64,000 nt of DNA from Anaerolineaceae bacterium (GTDB lineage Bacteria; Chloroflexota; Anaerolineae; Aggregatilineales; Phototrophicaceae). The position numbers and the translations under genes are program-made. Shown one piece after another: positions 26,818 to 36,018 of the stretch; the first letter of the stretch is position 1; the number at the start of each line of letters is the position of its first letter. The DNA lies in NCBI GenBank assembly GCA_020634115.1, contig JACKCH010000012.1, positions 372,001 to 436,000 of the forward strand, given 5' to 3'. Below the pieces are notes generated by a model that worked only from the letters and a program-made list of their open reading frames with translations, had not been told where the DNA came from and ran no database searches.

Positions 26818-26989
26818 CACAAAGTCTCCTTACTTTCTCAATAATCTGTGTTATATAAACACAAGGGTGGATGTTACAGTCTACATACGTTGATATTACA
26901 CCGATCAGGCATGAAGCGCCACCACACAATTGCATGAGACATGCTATAATCTGTCACAGAATGTGATGGCGCTACGAGGTGCAAAGTCT

Positions 26990-28927
26990 ATGCGAAAATC
27001 CCTGGCGGGTTTCTCTCTCTTCATGTTGTTCCTGCTTGTTGGGATCACGTCAGCCCAGTCACGGACGGTTTACTGGGAAAAGTGGGATGTTCTCATCAAC
27101 AATATCAATACATCCGGCAATCGTTTTGACGTGACCGAAAGCTACAATGTCCGCTTCAGCGGTACATTCAGCTTTGGGGCAGCCTCAATTCCCCTCACCA
27201 ATCTGAACAGCGTCTCAAATATCCGTGTCTCTGAGGCGGGAACACCGCTCCGTGAGAGTTGTTCGCAACAGCCCGGCACATATTGTGTTGAAAATGCGGG
27301 CAATGAATATGCGCTCACCTACTATTTTACGAAACCCCTGAGCAATGTCAGCCAGACATTTGAGATTCAATACACCGTTCAGGGTGGCCTGCGAATCTAT
27401 GACGGTGGCGATCAATTGTGGTGGACAGCAATCCCAAGTGAACATTACGGCTTCACGATTGGCAGCAGCACTGTCACAGTCGTGTTGCCCGACGGCTTTG
27501 GCCCGCGCGAAAGCATAGACCCGGTAGTAACCTATGGTGCGCCAACAACCGTCAATGTCAATCGCACCACCGTAACCGCGCAGGCCACGGGTGCGATAAG
27601 CGGCAGCGACTATTTAGAAATCCGCGTACAGTACCCACATGACCCCAACGCGACTCCCCCTTCCTGGCAGCCTTCCTTTGATAGTCAGCGCCTGTACGAC
27701 GAAACAACCAAGCCGCTGATTGATTTAGGCGCTATCGCCCTGAGCATTCTAATCTTCCTGGGCGGGCTGCTCGGCATCTATGCCCTGTGGCGCACCCGAG
27801 GGCGTGACCCGGAAATCGGCCCGGTGCCGGACTATCTGACCGAACCCCCGGACAACTTACCACCGGCCATAGTTGGTACCCTACTTGACGAGCAGGCTGA
27901 CGTGCGAGACGTGATTTCGACCATCGTTGATCTCGCGCATCGGGGCTATCTGGTCATGGAGGAAGAACAATCAGAAGGACTGTTCGGCATCGGTAAAAGC
28001 AGTACATTTACCTTTAAACGAACGGATAAAGACCTGACCGGCCTCCGCAAATTTGAGCAACGCATGATGAGCGCCCTATTCTCATCCGGGAAGATGGAAC
28101 GCAGCCTGGACTCACTCAAGAACCGCTTTTACACCGTAATCCCCAAGTTGCAGGATGAACTCTACGAGTCGCTGGTGGACGAAGATCTGTTCACCGCTAA
28201 GCCCAGCACCACCCGTGCGATCTGGTCGGGACTGGGAACGGTCATACTGGCCGTCGCGGGGATTGCTGGCTTCGCCCTGTTTAGCGCGATGGAAGACACC
28301 ATCGGTGCACTCATTTGCATCCCCATCTCGTTGGGTGTTGTTGGGGTGGCCGCCATGTTTATCGGCCAGCACATGCCTGCCAAGACCCGTAAAGGGGCGG
28401 AGGATGCCGCTAAATGGGATGCATTCCGTAAATATCTGCAAAATCTGGAAAAGTACAGCGGGGTTGAGGAAGCCGCGCACAACTTTGACGCATTTCTACC
28501 CTATGCCGTCGCCTTTGGCATTGACCGCACCTGGATTCGCAAATTCAGCCAGATGCAAAACGTGCCGATTCCAACCTGGTACTATCCGACTTATATGGGT
28601 GGCCCGTACCGAGGCGGCTACCGGGCCGGTACGCCCCTTTCGCAGGGTTTAGGGACCGGCAGCAGAGGGCTGCCCGGTGAACTCGCCCGCGCCGGAAGCG
28701 GTGGACTTTCTCTGGACGATCTATCCGGGAATCTTTCCGGCGGGCTGGAATCCATCTCTACCGGTTTAACCAATATGCTTGATTCCGCTTCTCGCGTGAT
28801 GACCAGCAAACCGCAGTCCGCCAGCAGCGGCAGCAGCGGCAATTGGCGGAGCGGCGGCAGTAGTTGGAGCGGGGGTGGTTTTAGCGGCGGCGGTTCCAGC
28901 GGGGGTGGCAGCCGAGGCTTTGGCTAA
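26990..28927 (+). CDS. DUF2207 membrane protein with Gly/Ser-rich tail
   Basis: The 645-residue protein has a signal peptide (MRKSLAGFSLFMLFLLVGIT), an exported DUF2207 beta domain (to about residue 235), a membrane helix (IALSILIFLGGLLGIYALW), a cytosolic winged-helix-like region (ADVRDVISTIVDLAHRGYLVM), two further helices near 405-450, and a tail of GGSSWSGGGFSGGGSSGGG type. TATAAT at 26945-26950 lies 40 bases ahead of ATG 26990. In Bacillus the ydjFGHI cluster links a similar membrane protein with a zinc-ribbon and an SPFH protein; the same combination follows here. Confidence 0.85.
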   Translation: MRKSLAGFSLFMLFLLVGITSAQSRTVYWEKWDVLINNINTSGNRFDVTESYNVRFSGTFSFGAASIPLTNLNSVSNIRVSEAGTPLRESCSQQPGTYCVENAGNEYALTYYFTKPLSNVSQTFEIQYTVQGGLRIYDGGDQLWWTAIPSEHYGFTIGSSTVTVVLPDGFGPRESIDPVVTYGAPTTVNVNRTTVTAQATGAISGSDYLEIRVQYPHDPNATPPSWQPSFDSQRLYDETTKPLIDLGAIALSILIFLGGLLGIYALWRTRGRDPEIGPVPDYLTEPPDNLPPAIVGTLLDEQADVRDVISTIVDLAHRGYLVMEEEQSEGLFGIGKSSTFTFKRTDKDLTGLRKFEQRMMSALFSSGKMERSLDSLKNRFYTVIPKLQDELYESLVDEDLFTAKPSTTRAIWSGLGTVILAVAGIAGFALFSAMEDTIGALICIPISLGVVGVAAMFIGQHMPAKTRKGAEDAAKWDAFRKYLQNLEKYSGVEEAAHNFDAFLPYAVAFGIDRTWIRKFSQMQNVPIPTWYYPTYMGGPYRGGYRAGTPLSQGLGTGSRGLPGELARAGSGGLSLDDLSGNLSGGLESISTGLTNMLDSASRVMTSKPQSASSGSSGNWRSGGSSWSGGGFSGGGSSGGGSRGFG

Positions 28928-28962
28928 GCACCGTTTCCAAAGAACATGGCACGGATTCGCAG

Positions 28963-28999
28963 GGGCGAGACATGTCTCGCCCGTCTTGAAAACATACGA
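28963..28999. repeat. Intergenic repeat element, copy B (20-bp perfect palindrome plus TTGAAAACATACGA)
   Basis: GGGCGAGACATGTCTCGCCC (28963-28982) is a perfect palindrome. Three bases later comes the 14-mer TTGAAAACATACGA (28986-28999) shared with copy A at 4339-4352. Both copies begin within 45 bases of the stop of a plus-strand gene. The palindrome could terminate transcription or be a REP-like element. Confidence 0.6.
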
Positions 29000-29077
29000 T
29001 CATCGGCTTGAGAATACCAAATCCATCCCGGTTATTATGTACCTATCTCACATATTCTTGAGGAGTAAGAATCTGTC

Positions 29078-29596
29078 ATGAATACAGGTCGGTTAGTGGG
29101 AATTATCCTGATGGTGGTTGGCTTTGCGATTGCCGTCATTGCGGGACTCTGGTTGGCGCTGCAAGTCTCCAACGAGCAGCTTAGTAGCGGTGGGGCGGTA
29201 GTTGGCGCGGGAATTGCCTTCATCCCAGTTGCCTTGCTAGTGGGTTTTGGAATATTTATGGTTGTTCAGGGCGGCAAAGAGGCGGTCGAAGAGTCCGAAA
29301 TGCGCCAACAGCGTAACCTGCTCGATATTGTCAAAAGCCGGGGGCAGGTAGACATTACCGATCTCGCCCTGGAAATGAATATCAGCGCCGACAAAGTGAA
29401 ATCCCTGGTTCACCAGCTTGTTGGCCTCCAGGTGTTCAGTGGCTACATTAATTGGGAGCAGGGTACGCTCTATTCATCCCAGGCCAGCCAACTGCGCGAA
29501 CTGGAAAAATGCAAAAACTGTGGTGGTGACATTCAATTGGCCGGGAAAGGCATCGTGACCTGCCGCTTCTGTGGCACAGAATATTTCCTACCTTGA
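29078..29596 (+). CDS. Membrane protein with C-terminal zinc ribbon
   Basis: The 172-residue protein has two membrane helices (residues about 5-25 and 35-60), a winged-helix-like cytosolic part (IVKSRGQVDITDLALEMNISADKVKSLVHQLV) and a C-terminal zinc ribbon with CKNCGG and CRFCG. The combination suggests a membrane-bound protein that recruits a partner or nucleic acid. It lies between the DUF2207 and the coiled-coil/SPFH genes and is likely part of the same envelope module. GGAG lies 12 bases upstream. Confidence 0.78.
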   Translation: MNTGRLVGIILMVVGFAIAVIAGLWLALQVSNEQLSSGGAVVGAGIAFIPVALLVGFGIFMVVQGGKEAVEESEMRQQRNLLDIVKSRGQVDITDLALEMNISADKVKSLVHQLVGLQVFSGYINWEQGTLYSSQASQLRELEKCKNCGGDIQLAGKGIVTCRFCGTEYFLP

Positions 29597-29680
29597 TCGC
29601 AGCACTCATAATTAGGGGTATCATCACACCAATCCGATGTATAGTGAATATGTATCTATACAGAGAGGAATAAACACAAT

Positions 29681-30217
29681 ATGTCCGAACTTTACGATCA
29701 AATCGTCAGCCAGCGCGGCAAACTGGGCAACTTGACTGCTCGCATTCCAGGCTTCCGGGGGTATCTGGATAACAAGGCGCGTCGTACCGCTGACCGGATG
29801 CTCCGGGACTATGTAGCAGGGCTGATCGAGAAACGCATCGCCCGCCTGACCGAAATTGAAAATATCATTCTTGATAACGGCGGCCTGGCGCACATGAGCG
29901 AAACCCGCAGTGCCAAGACCCGGTTACAGACCTACCATGACCGGGTAAAAGCGGCGGCGCCGGGTTATTCCGGCTTCTTTGAGGCCGTCAAGATTGGCCC
30001 GGATGAAATGGAAAAACTCTACAGCTTTGACGAAGCGCAGATTCGTTTCGCGGATCAGTTCGATGAGGCGCTGGACACCTTGCAGCAGGCCGCACAGCAG
30101 AACGAAGGCCTCAAAGAGGCTATAGCGGCGTTAAACCAGGTTTCGCAGGACGCCAATGAAGCCTTCTCCCTGCGCGAAAGCGTTTTGACCGATCTCGATA
30201 AATCGCTTGGCTCATAA
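29681..30217 (+). CDS. Helical coiled-coil protein of the DUF2207-SPFH module
   Basis: The 178-residue protein is almost wholly alpha-helical, with KARRTADRMLRDYVAGLIEKRIARL early and EALDTLQQAAQQNEGLKEAIAALN later. No signal peptide or membrane helix is visible. I recognise no named domain; the position between a membrane zinc-ribbon protein and an SPFH protein is where PspA-type proteins occur in related clusters, but the sequence does not read as PspA. AGAGGAA precedes the start. Confidence 0.7.
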   Translation: MSELYDQIVSQRGKLGNLTARIPGFRGYLDNKARRTADRMLRDYVAGLIEKRIARLTEIENIILDNGGLAHMSETRSAKTRLQTYHDRVKAAAPGYSGFFEAVKIGPDEMEKLYSFDEAQIRFADQFDEALDTLQQAAQQNEGLKEAIAALNQVSQDANEAFSLRESVLTDLDKSLGS

Positions 30218-30257
30218 TGAGCCGCTGCACAGCCAATTATGCACAAGGAGCAATTTG

Positions 30258-31340
30258 ATGGCACGCATTATTGACGTAATTGACCATACCAACGTCATGG
30301 ATGACGAGTTCACTTATCGTGAACCTCAGCAAGGCAGTGGCGATTGGCGCATGGGGTCACAGGTGATTGTCGGGGAAAGCCAAGCGGCGGTTTTCGTCCG
30401 GGGCGGCGAAGCCCTGGATGTACTCGGGCCAGGACGACACACCCTGTCAACCGCGAACCTCCCTATTCTTTCCGGCCTTATCGGGTTAGCGACCAGCGGG
30501 CGCACACCTTTCACGGCAGACCTGTACTTCGTCAACCTCAAAGACATGCCCCAGGTCGGTTGGGGAACCAATCCGCCGGTTGTGCTGGAAACCCCTGGAC
30601 GCGGCCTGGGCGTGGTGCTGCTCATCACACATGGGATTATTGACATCGGTGTGGATGAACCAATGCGCTTTGTCAAACAATACGGCGTCGGCAAACCCAT
30701 GTTACGATTGCGCGACATCAAAGACCGCATCCAGAGCATCTTACTGAGCGAACTGGCCGAAATCCTGACCAAATCCGGTGCGCAAAGTGTCCCGGAAGCC
30801 AATGCCCTGATTAACGACGTAGAAGGCGCGATTCTGGCAAAGGTCAATGAGAAATTCATGGCGCTCGGCCTACGCATCAAGGCCTTTGAAGCCAACCCCT
30901 TCACGGCGAAAGATGTCCCGCTGGATGAGCTGCGGAACTATGTCAGTCTCGATCTGTGGGAACGAGTACAGCGCCTGCAAATCGCCCAGAAAGCGGCGGA
31001 AAATCCTGGCATGGCGGGCGGGCTGGCCGGTGCCGGTGTTGGCTTGGGCGTAGGACAGCAAATTGGCGCGGCGCTTAACCCCGATTCCGCTGCCGTGCAG
31101 CAGCAGATGATGCAACAGCAACTGATGATGCAACAGATGATGAACCAAATGATGGCGAATCAGATGGGCAACCAGCAACCCCAGCAGCAGGCTACACCCC
31201 CGGCGAACCCGCAAACCAAAGAGGAAATCCAGGCGCTGCTCGATAACCTGGATATGAAACTGGCCTCCGGGGAGCTTTCCGAGGAAGTCTATAACCGCCT
31301 GTACGCCAAATGGCAGGAACGTCTGAGTCAGATGGACTAA
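30258..31340 (+). CDS. SPFH-domain protein (YdjI type) with Met/Gln-rich linker
   Basis: The 360-residue protein begins MARIIDVIDHTNVMDDEF and has an SPFH/band-7-like core to about residue 245 (SQVIVGESQAAVFVRGGEALDVLGPGRHTLST is the family's N-terminal pattern). A Gly-rich hinge (GAGVGLGVGQQIG) and a Met/Gln-rich stretch (MMQQQLMMQQMMNQMMAN) follow. The end, EEIQALLDNLDMKLASGELSEEVYNRL, is a SHOCT-like two-helix module. Such proteins assemble at membranes as scaffolds. ATG 30258 has AAGGAG nine bases upstream; the frame before it is not used. A terminator follows at 31357. Confidence 0.88.
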   Translation: MARIIDVIDHTNVMDDEFTYREPQQGSGDWRMGSQVIVGESQAAVFVRGGEALDVLGPGRHTLSTANLPILSGLIGLATSGRTPFTADLYFVNLKDMPQVGWGTNPPVVLETPGRGLGVVLLITHGIIDIGVDEPMRFVKQYGVGKPMLRLRDIKDRIQSILLSELAEILTKSGAQSVPEANALINDVEGAILAKVNEKFMALGLRIKAFEANPFTAKDVPLDELRNYVSLDLWERVQRLQIAQKAAENPGMAGGLAGAGVGLGVGQQIGAALNPDSAAVQQQMMQQQLMMQQMMNQMMANQMGNQQPQQQATPPANPQTKEEIQALLDNLDMKLASGELSEEVYNRLYAKWQERLSQMD

Positions 31341-31356
31341 AAAGTTTAGTTAAAAG

Positions 31357-31386
31357 CAAACAAGGGGCATAAAAACCCCTTGTTTG
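31357..31386 (+). terminator. Intrinsic terminator after the SPFH gene
   Basis: CAAACAAGGGG (31357-31367) pairs perfectly with CCCCTTGTTTG (31376-31386) across an 8-base loop. No long T run follows on the plus strand. Confidence 0.7.
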
Positions 31387-31455
31387 TAGACCAATATCCA
31401 GTGAAATCTGCCCCGTAAAGTCAAGCCAACCTATGTTATCCAGAGCTCATATCAC

Positions 31456-32073
31456 ATGGTTGATACCCTGATTGACCTCATAACTAAGTGGCTAAAAGCC
31501 AAATTTTCAGAAGATCTCACTTATGAACACTATTTTTTCCTCTTTTTATTTTTCTCGAGTCTATATCTTTGTGGACAAATAATCGCCCCCACGCTGTTCA
31601 ACCATAACGCAGAGCCAAATATCACACAGCTTATGGCGACCATGGAAGACTCGTTGCCAACCGCACAAGCCATTGTTGGAATCATACCTCCGGCAACAGC
31701 GCCCATTTTCAGAAAAGACACCGTTGAAGTGCCAGTAAACACAGTCAGAGCGAACTTCACCAATTCCCATTACAGCGGCTTTGTCATCATCACCATTCGT
31801 GGTGAGGGAAGCATAGACGAAAACACCGCCCATGACGCTTTCTTCAGTTATACGCAGGGCGGCAATCCAGAACCGTTTGACGGTTTTGCCATCAAAATCA
31901 TGGGCGCGGGATCGAGCGCAGAACTGAGCCGACCAGCATTCGCAGACAACCATGAGTACCGTCTTCTATATTTTGCGGGCGACGTACCAAGGCGAGTCGG
32001 TTTCCAGATGGTGAACAAAAACCAGGCAGATACTGCCGTATTCACCGTTGAAATTGCCGGGCAGAGCGAATAG
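31456..32073 (+). CDS. Membrane-anchored protein of unknown function
   Basis: The 205-residue protein has an amphipathic N terminus, one membrane helix (YFFLFLFFSSLYLCGQIIAP) and an exported beta-rich domain (VNTVRANFTNSHYSGFVIITIRGEG). I recognise no family. No strong ribosome binding site precedes ATG 31456. Base composition is a little more AT-rich than its neighbours at the 5' end, which may hint at later acquisition. Confidence 0.65.
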   Translation: MVDTLIDLITKWLKAKFSEDLTYEHYFFLFLFFSSLYLCGQIIAPTLFNHNAEPNITQLMATMEDSLPTAQAIVGIIPPATAPIFRKDTVEVPVNTVRANFTNSHYSGFVIITIRGEGSIDENTAHDAFFSYTQGGNPEPFDGFAIKIMGAGSSAELSRPAFADNHEYRLLYFAGDVPRRVGFQMVNKNQADTAVFTVEIAGQSE

Positions 32074-32077
32074 TTGG

Positions 32078-33934
32078 CTAGTTCCGCACCGTCTGGAGCG
32101 CAAAACTATCCCCCTCACCCACCGGAAGGCGCTCATTCGTCACCGGGTCGTATAACCCGACCAGCAGCGCATAATCCCCAGACGGCACATCAGCAACCGG
32201 AATCCGATAAACATCGCGGAACACATCACCCACCGCCCAATTGGTAGTGTCTACACGGCCATCCTGGGGGAACTGGTCATCCTGTGACCAGAGTGGTGAA
32301 CCCGTAGCCGGGTTTATATCCCCTGCGAGATGCACAAACACTTTCAGCGGTGTATCGGTCTGCCGGAGCGGTTGCCAGTAGAGCCAGACAACCAGTTCGC
32401 CAGTTGGCTCCGGCATTTCAAAGACCCGCGCCCCGACTAGCTCAACAACACCTCCAAATTGTGCCAGCGATTCGGCGCTGAGTTCGTCAGCGGCCACATC
32501 CCAGGGCAGATATTCTTGAATGTGAAGCCTACCGACGCGCGTATCATGAACAGGCTGCATATTGGCCTGCGCCCAACTTTCCACTACACCAGCGTTCGGC
32601 CAATCCGTGAAGGTCTGTCCCACCAGCCATATCGCCCGCCCGCTGTTTTCCCCCAAAATCGCTTCGATTTCGCTTGCTGGCTGTTTGGGGCTGGCAGGCA
32701 GCGCGATACTGGGCGATGGCGCATAGTAGTAGCCAAAAGCGGCATCTATCGAAAGCTGCACCACCAGATCATCCGGCGTGACATACTCCCGGAGATAGGC
32801 GGTCAACTCAGGCCAATCTTCCGACTTCACGTTGGCCGGGTCACAAAAATAGTGATTCAAACTCAAACCAGCCGCCCCACCCCACCCTACTAGCAAGACA
32901 ACCCCACTGAAACGCAGCAGCACCGCCCGCCGTGACCACGCCGACAGCGCCAACCCACTCAGTGTCAATATGAAGGCCGGAACAGCAGATAAAATGTAAC
33001 GGGGCAGAAAGATATTGAAGCGCGTGGACACCAGCCCAATCAGGAGTAAAGGCAGCACACCAACCAGCAAAAGCATCAGCGCGTATTTCCGGTTACGCCC
33101 CCACCACGCCAACCAACCAATCGCCAGCGCGACCAGCAATACCGGCCATACACCCGCGACGATTGAAGCGGGGAGAGTGTCGCCCCAGTTCAACACCGGC
33201 ACAAACCATGTCACCAATCGCGCCGGGTTCATCGCTTCAGTGATCGTTCCGGTGTACGCTCCACTACCCACTAACTGCCCTTGCAACACGAGGAACGAGA
33301 GAACCGCACTGCTCCCCGCCAGCAGCGGCACGACTAACCAGAGCAGCAGGCGACGCCACTCACGGCGATAGGCCAGAACACCATACAGCGCCAATGCCGA
33401 CAGCGAGAACAGTTCCGTGTAAAACACGTTGGCTGTCACCACCGCCAGCACCAGAAATAACAGCCAATCACCCCGGCGGCGCGTTTCCACGGAGCGCAGG
33501 CCAAGCCATAACGTAACCGCGCTTAATCCGGCCCAGATTGCATAATTACGCGCATCCTGCGAGTGCCAGATTTCAAAGGGATGCACCGCCCAGAGCAGCG
33601 CCGCCAATAACCCAATACGGACACCCCCCAGGCGTTTTCCCAGGGCATACAATGCCGCAATACCCAGCAGATTGCTCAATGCGGGCAGCGCCCGCACCGC
33701 AACCTCACTGGTACCGGCGGCCAGCCCCCACCCCCGAAAAAGAACATAGGTCAGCAGTGGATGCGGTTCAATCGTGGCGATATGCGTCAGCGAATAAGAA
33801 AGTGGTTCCCCGGCCCAGTTTTGCGCAGTAAACGCCTCATCACCTCGCAGCGGCACATCGCCCAGGTGATACAGCCGCAGCCCGAAGCCTAACACAATAA
33901 TGGCAACCAGCAGCGGCCAGTGCAAAACTTTCAA
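32078..33934 (-). CDS. GT39/PMT-type polyprenyl-phosphate-sugar glycosyltransferase, integral membrane
   Basis: The 618-residue protein has the PMT_2/ArnT-like opening: a first membrane helix followed by RLYHLGDVPLRGDEAFTA, with the acidic residues of the catalytic first loop. About ten membrane helices reach to residue 370, and an exported C-terminal domain follows that ends with a beta sandwich (LVVWLYWQPLRQTDTPLKVFVHL). It should transfer a sugar from a lipid carrier to a protein, lipid or glycan on the outer face. The TTG start overlaps the stop of the upstream gene (TTGA), so the two are coupled. Confidence 0.83.
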   Translation of the reverse strand: MKVLHWPLLVAIIVLGFGLRLYHLGDVPLRGDEAFTAQNWAGEPLSYSLTHIATIEPHPLLTYVLFRGWGLAAGTSEVAVRALPALSNLLGIAALYALGKRLGGVRIGLLAALLWAVHPFEIWHSQDARNYAIWAGLSAVTLWLGLRSVETRRRGDWLLFLVLAVVTANVFYTELFSLSALALYGVLAYRREWRRLLLWLVVPLLAGSSAVLSFLVLQGQLVGSGAYTGTITEAMNPARLVTWFVPVLNWGDTLPASIVAGVWPVLLVALAIGWLAWWGRNRKYALMLLLVGVLPLLLIGLVSTRFNIFLPRYILSAVPAFILTLSGLALSAWSRRAVLLRFSGVVLLVGWGGAAGLSLNHYFCDPANVKSEDWPELTAYLREYVTPDDLVVQLSIDAAFGYYYAPSPSIALPASPKQPASEIEAILGENSGRAIWLVGQTFTDWPNAGVVESWAQANMQPVHDTRVGRLHIQEYLPWDVAADELSAESLAQFGGVVELVGARVFEMPEPTGELVVWLYWQPLRQTDTPLKVFVHLAGDINPATGSPLWSQDDQFPQDGRVDTTNWAVGDVFRDVYRIPVADVPSGDYALLVGLYDPVTNERLPVGEGDSFALQTVRN

Positions 33935-34761
33935 CTAGCCACACCTTCCGGGTCTAAAGCCGAGGCAATCTGCGCAATCTGCTCATTAGAAAGCCCGTAG
34001 TCTGCATCGTCGGTGGATTGAGAAGCACCCTTCTTCGATTGTTTTTGCTGCTTCTGGTCAAACTGCGCTTTCTTCTGGGACTGGGCTAAGTCGCGCAGAT
34101 AGTCCGTCAGATTCGGTTTTTGCTTGCTGTCCGCATACAACACCGGGAAAATCGGGTCGCTCACTTCCAGGCTGGCGCGGGGGTCTGCGAAAATCACCAT
34201 CGGCTGCACAACCACGTCACCAGCAGCCTCCCCCAGGAGCGACTGCACATGCGCCGCCGCCTTTTGAGCATCCACAAATGGGTTGCGAATGCTATCCTGG
34301 CGGAACACCCGGAAGAGCATATTGAACAGTCCGCCCGGTTCGCGCCATTTTTCACCTTCAACCGTATAACGCCGATCCTGGAAACGGGTAATGATGGCAA
34401 AGACCCCTTGTGGGCAAACCAGTACATGCCGTGCAGGGAAATGATAATAGTTGTACAGTACGCTCTTCTTGCTTACACCCTTCAAGCCATCCTGAATCGC
34501 GGCCTCCGGGCGAGGCTGCCGAATCCACAGATTCGTCATCCGTACTGACGCAATCGTGCTAACGAAGCCAATCGGCAAAATCACCCAGGGCAGCAACAGC
34601 GCCAAGAGCAGGGACGTGTTATTACTGCTGACATTCGGATCAGCCAATTGTGTGTTGGCAATAATAAAACCACCCGCCAAAATCGCCATACTGAAGAAAA
34701 ACAGGATATGGGCGGTGCGGCGGTTGCGCTTCACTAAACGTTCATTGGTTTCGATACGCAT
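33931..34761 (-). CDS. Membrane protein with NERD-like domain
   Basis: The 276-residue protein has two membrane helices (about 17-35 and 48-70), then a cytosolic region with HFPARHVLVCPQGVFAIITR and a later YTVEGEKWREP that look like the core of a NERD domain, an endonuclease-like fold. The usual catalytic Glu-x-Lys reads IITRF here. A charged Lys/Gln/Ser linker leads to a short C-terminal helix. It is coupled by a four-base overlap to the GT39 gene. The NERD call is tentative. Confidence 0.65.
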   Translation of the reverse strand: MRIETNERLVKRNRRTAHILFFFSMAILAGGFIIANTQLADPNVSSNNTSLLLALLLPWVILPIGFVSTIASVRMTNLWIRQPRPEAAIQDGLKGVSKKSVLYNYYHFPARHVLVCPQGVFAIITRFQDRRYTVEGEKWREPGGLFNMLFRVFRQDSIRNPFVDAQKAAAHVQSLLGEAAGDVVVQPMVIFADPRASLEVSDPIFPVLYADSKQKPNLTDYLRDLAQSQKKAQFDQKQQKQSKKGASQSTDDADYGLSNEQIAQIASALDPEGVAS

Positions 34762-34810
34762 AAAATCCGTATTCCTCTTTCCTGATGATGAAATCCACAG
34801 TCACAAACAA

Positions 34811-34824
34811 GGGGCTTCCGCCCC
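34811..34824 (-). terminator. Probable terminator of the exported protein gene at 34862
   Basis: On the minus strand GGGGC-GGAA-GCCCC is followed by TTGTTTGT. The stem is short but GC-only with a tetraloop. Confidence 0.5.
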
Positions 34825-34861
34825 CTGCCTGTAAGAAATATTCAGTTCATGAGTGGTTGGT

Positions 34862-35935
34862 TTATCCACCCGGAATAAAATAGGACAGACCGCCACCGTG
34901 TGTGACTTCAGCACAGACGACATTGCCAAAGCGCACGGTGGGCAGAATTTCCCATTGGCGCGGCGTGCCGAAAGCAACACCCACAACGGCCCGATCTATA
35001 TCCGCCGGGTTCGGTTCAATACAGTGCGTAACCGCAGCGGGGAGTTCACCAGCGAACGGGCCTTCATCCGTATAGATCGTGACATCGTACAGGAGCTGCT
35101 GGCGGGCATACCCTGCCGGTGATGCAGGTGCAAAACCCGGCCAAATTTCCTTACAAATCAGATCAATCGAGTCTTTCAGGGTAATATCAACATCAGCGGT
35201 ATCCCATTCGAGGGTTTCACACCCCGCATACCGCCGCATCACCGAAAACTGCGCTGGAACTGGGGCGGATACCTGGGTAATTAGTCCGGTAGCCGGATCA
35301 ATCGATGGTGTGACCACCGTCGTATCGCCGGAAACACTGCTGATTTCAGCGGTGATACGGGCGATACCATTCATATTCAGATTAACGGGGGCACTGCCAT
35401 CCGCCGGGCCAAACACCGTCGCGGACGAAAGCTGCGACAGGTCAAACCGAGCGCCGGGTGTCCACGCCCAATAGGTCAGTACGGAACTGCCCGATTTATC
35501 CGCCAGGAACTTGAAATTCACCGGGAGATAAAACCCAACCCAGACCACCGGCTGCGTTACCTGAATCGGTGTATCAAATACGACGGTATAGACCCCAGCC
35601 TGGAGAATATCCACCTGCTTCTGTCCGATTAACGTCGCGTCTACTGGCGATCCACCGTTGCCGTCCTGATAGACCACCACGTCAATCAGCGTCCCTGGCA
35701 CAGCCGCATCTACCGCGATACTCACACGGTCAATTTGCGCCGGGAGCTGCAAGCCAAGCGGGGTGAGATCAAAACCATTCATCACCAGTGTTTGTTCGCC
35801 CGTCACATACCAGATTGAGCTTTCCGTGCCGCTGTTATCGGTCAGTACAAGATCACCGGCTTCAACCAGCGTGGCTGAAAACCCGATAAGCAGAACCAGA
35901 CAAAAAAACAATCCTACTGTCAATTTCTTAAACAT
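34862..35935 (-). CDS. Exported protein of unknown function
   Basis: The 357-residue protein has a signal peptide (MFKKLTVGLFFCLVLLIGFS, then a cleavage region near VEAGDL). The mature part is predicted beta-rich, with SIAVDAAVPGTLIDVVVYQDGNGG and WVGFYLPVNF suggesting a jelly-roll like domain, and four Cys in the last 130 residues (CETLEW, CKEIW, HCIEP, VVCAEV) that could form two disulphides. I recognise no family. ATG 35935 has AGGA seven to eight bases upstream. Confidence 0.65.
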   Translation of the reverse strand: MFKKLTVGLFFCLVLLIGFSATLVEAGDLVLTDNSGTESSIWYVTGEQTLVMNGFDLTPLGLQLPAQIDRVSIAVDAAVPGTLIDVVVYQDGNGGSPVDATLIGQKQVDILQAGVYTVVFDTPIQVTQPVVWVGFYLPVNFKFLADKSGSSVLTYWAWTPGARFDLSQLSSATVFGPADGSAPVNLNMNGIARITAEISSVSGDTTVVTPSIDPATGLITQVSAPVPAQFSVMRRYAGCETLEWDTADVDITLKDSIDLICKEIWPGFAPASPAGYARQQLLYDVTIYTDEGPFAGELPAAVTHCIEPNPADIDRAVVGVAFGTPRQWEILPTVRFGNVVCAEVTHGGGLSYFIPGG

Positions 35936-36018
35936 CACATCATCCTGACCAGAGCGGTTTATCTATACGCGCTCTGCACAACTTCGTGTATAATGCGGTG
36001 GTTATTTTAGGGGTTCTT

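Noticed and set aside
30326..30904. Minus-strand open frame opposite the SPFH gene
   Set aside because: Shadow frame rich in Arg, Ser and Pro, as expected from the reverse of a well-conserved gene.
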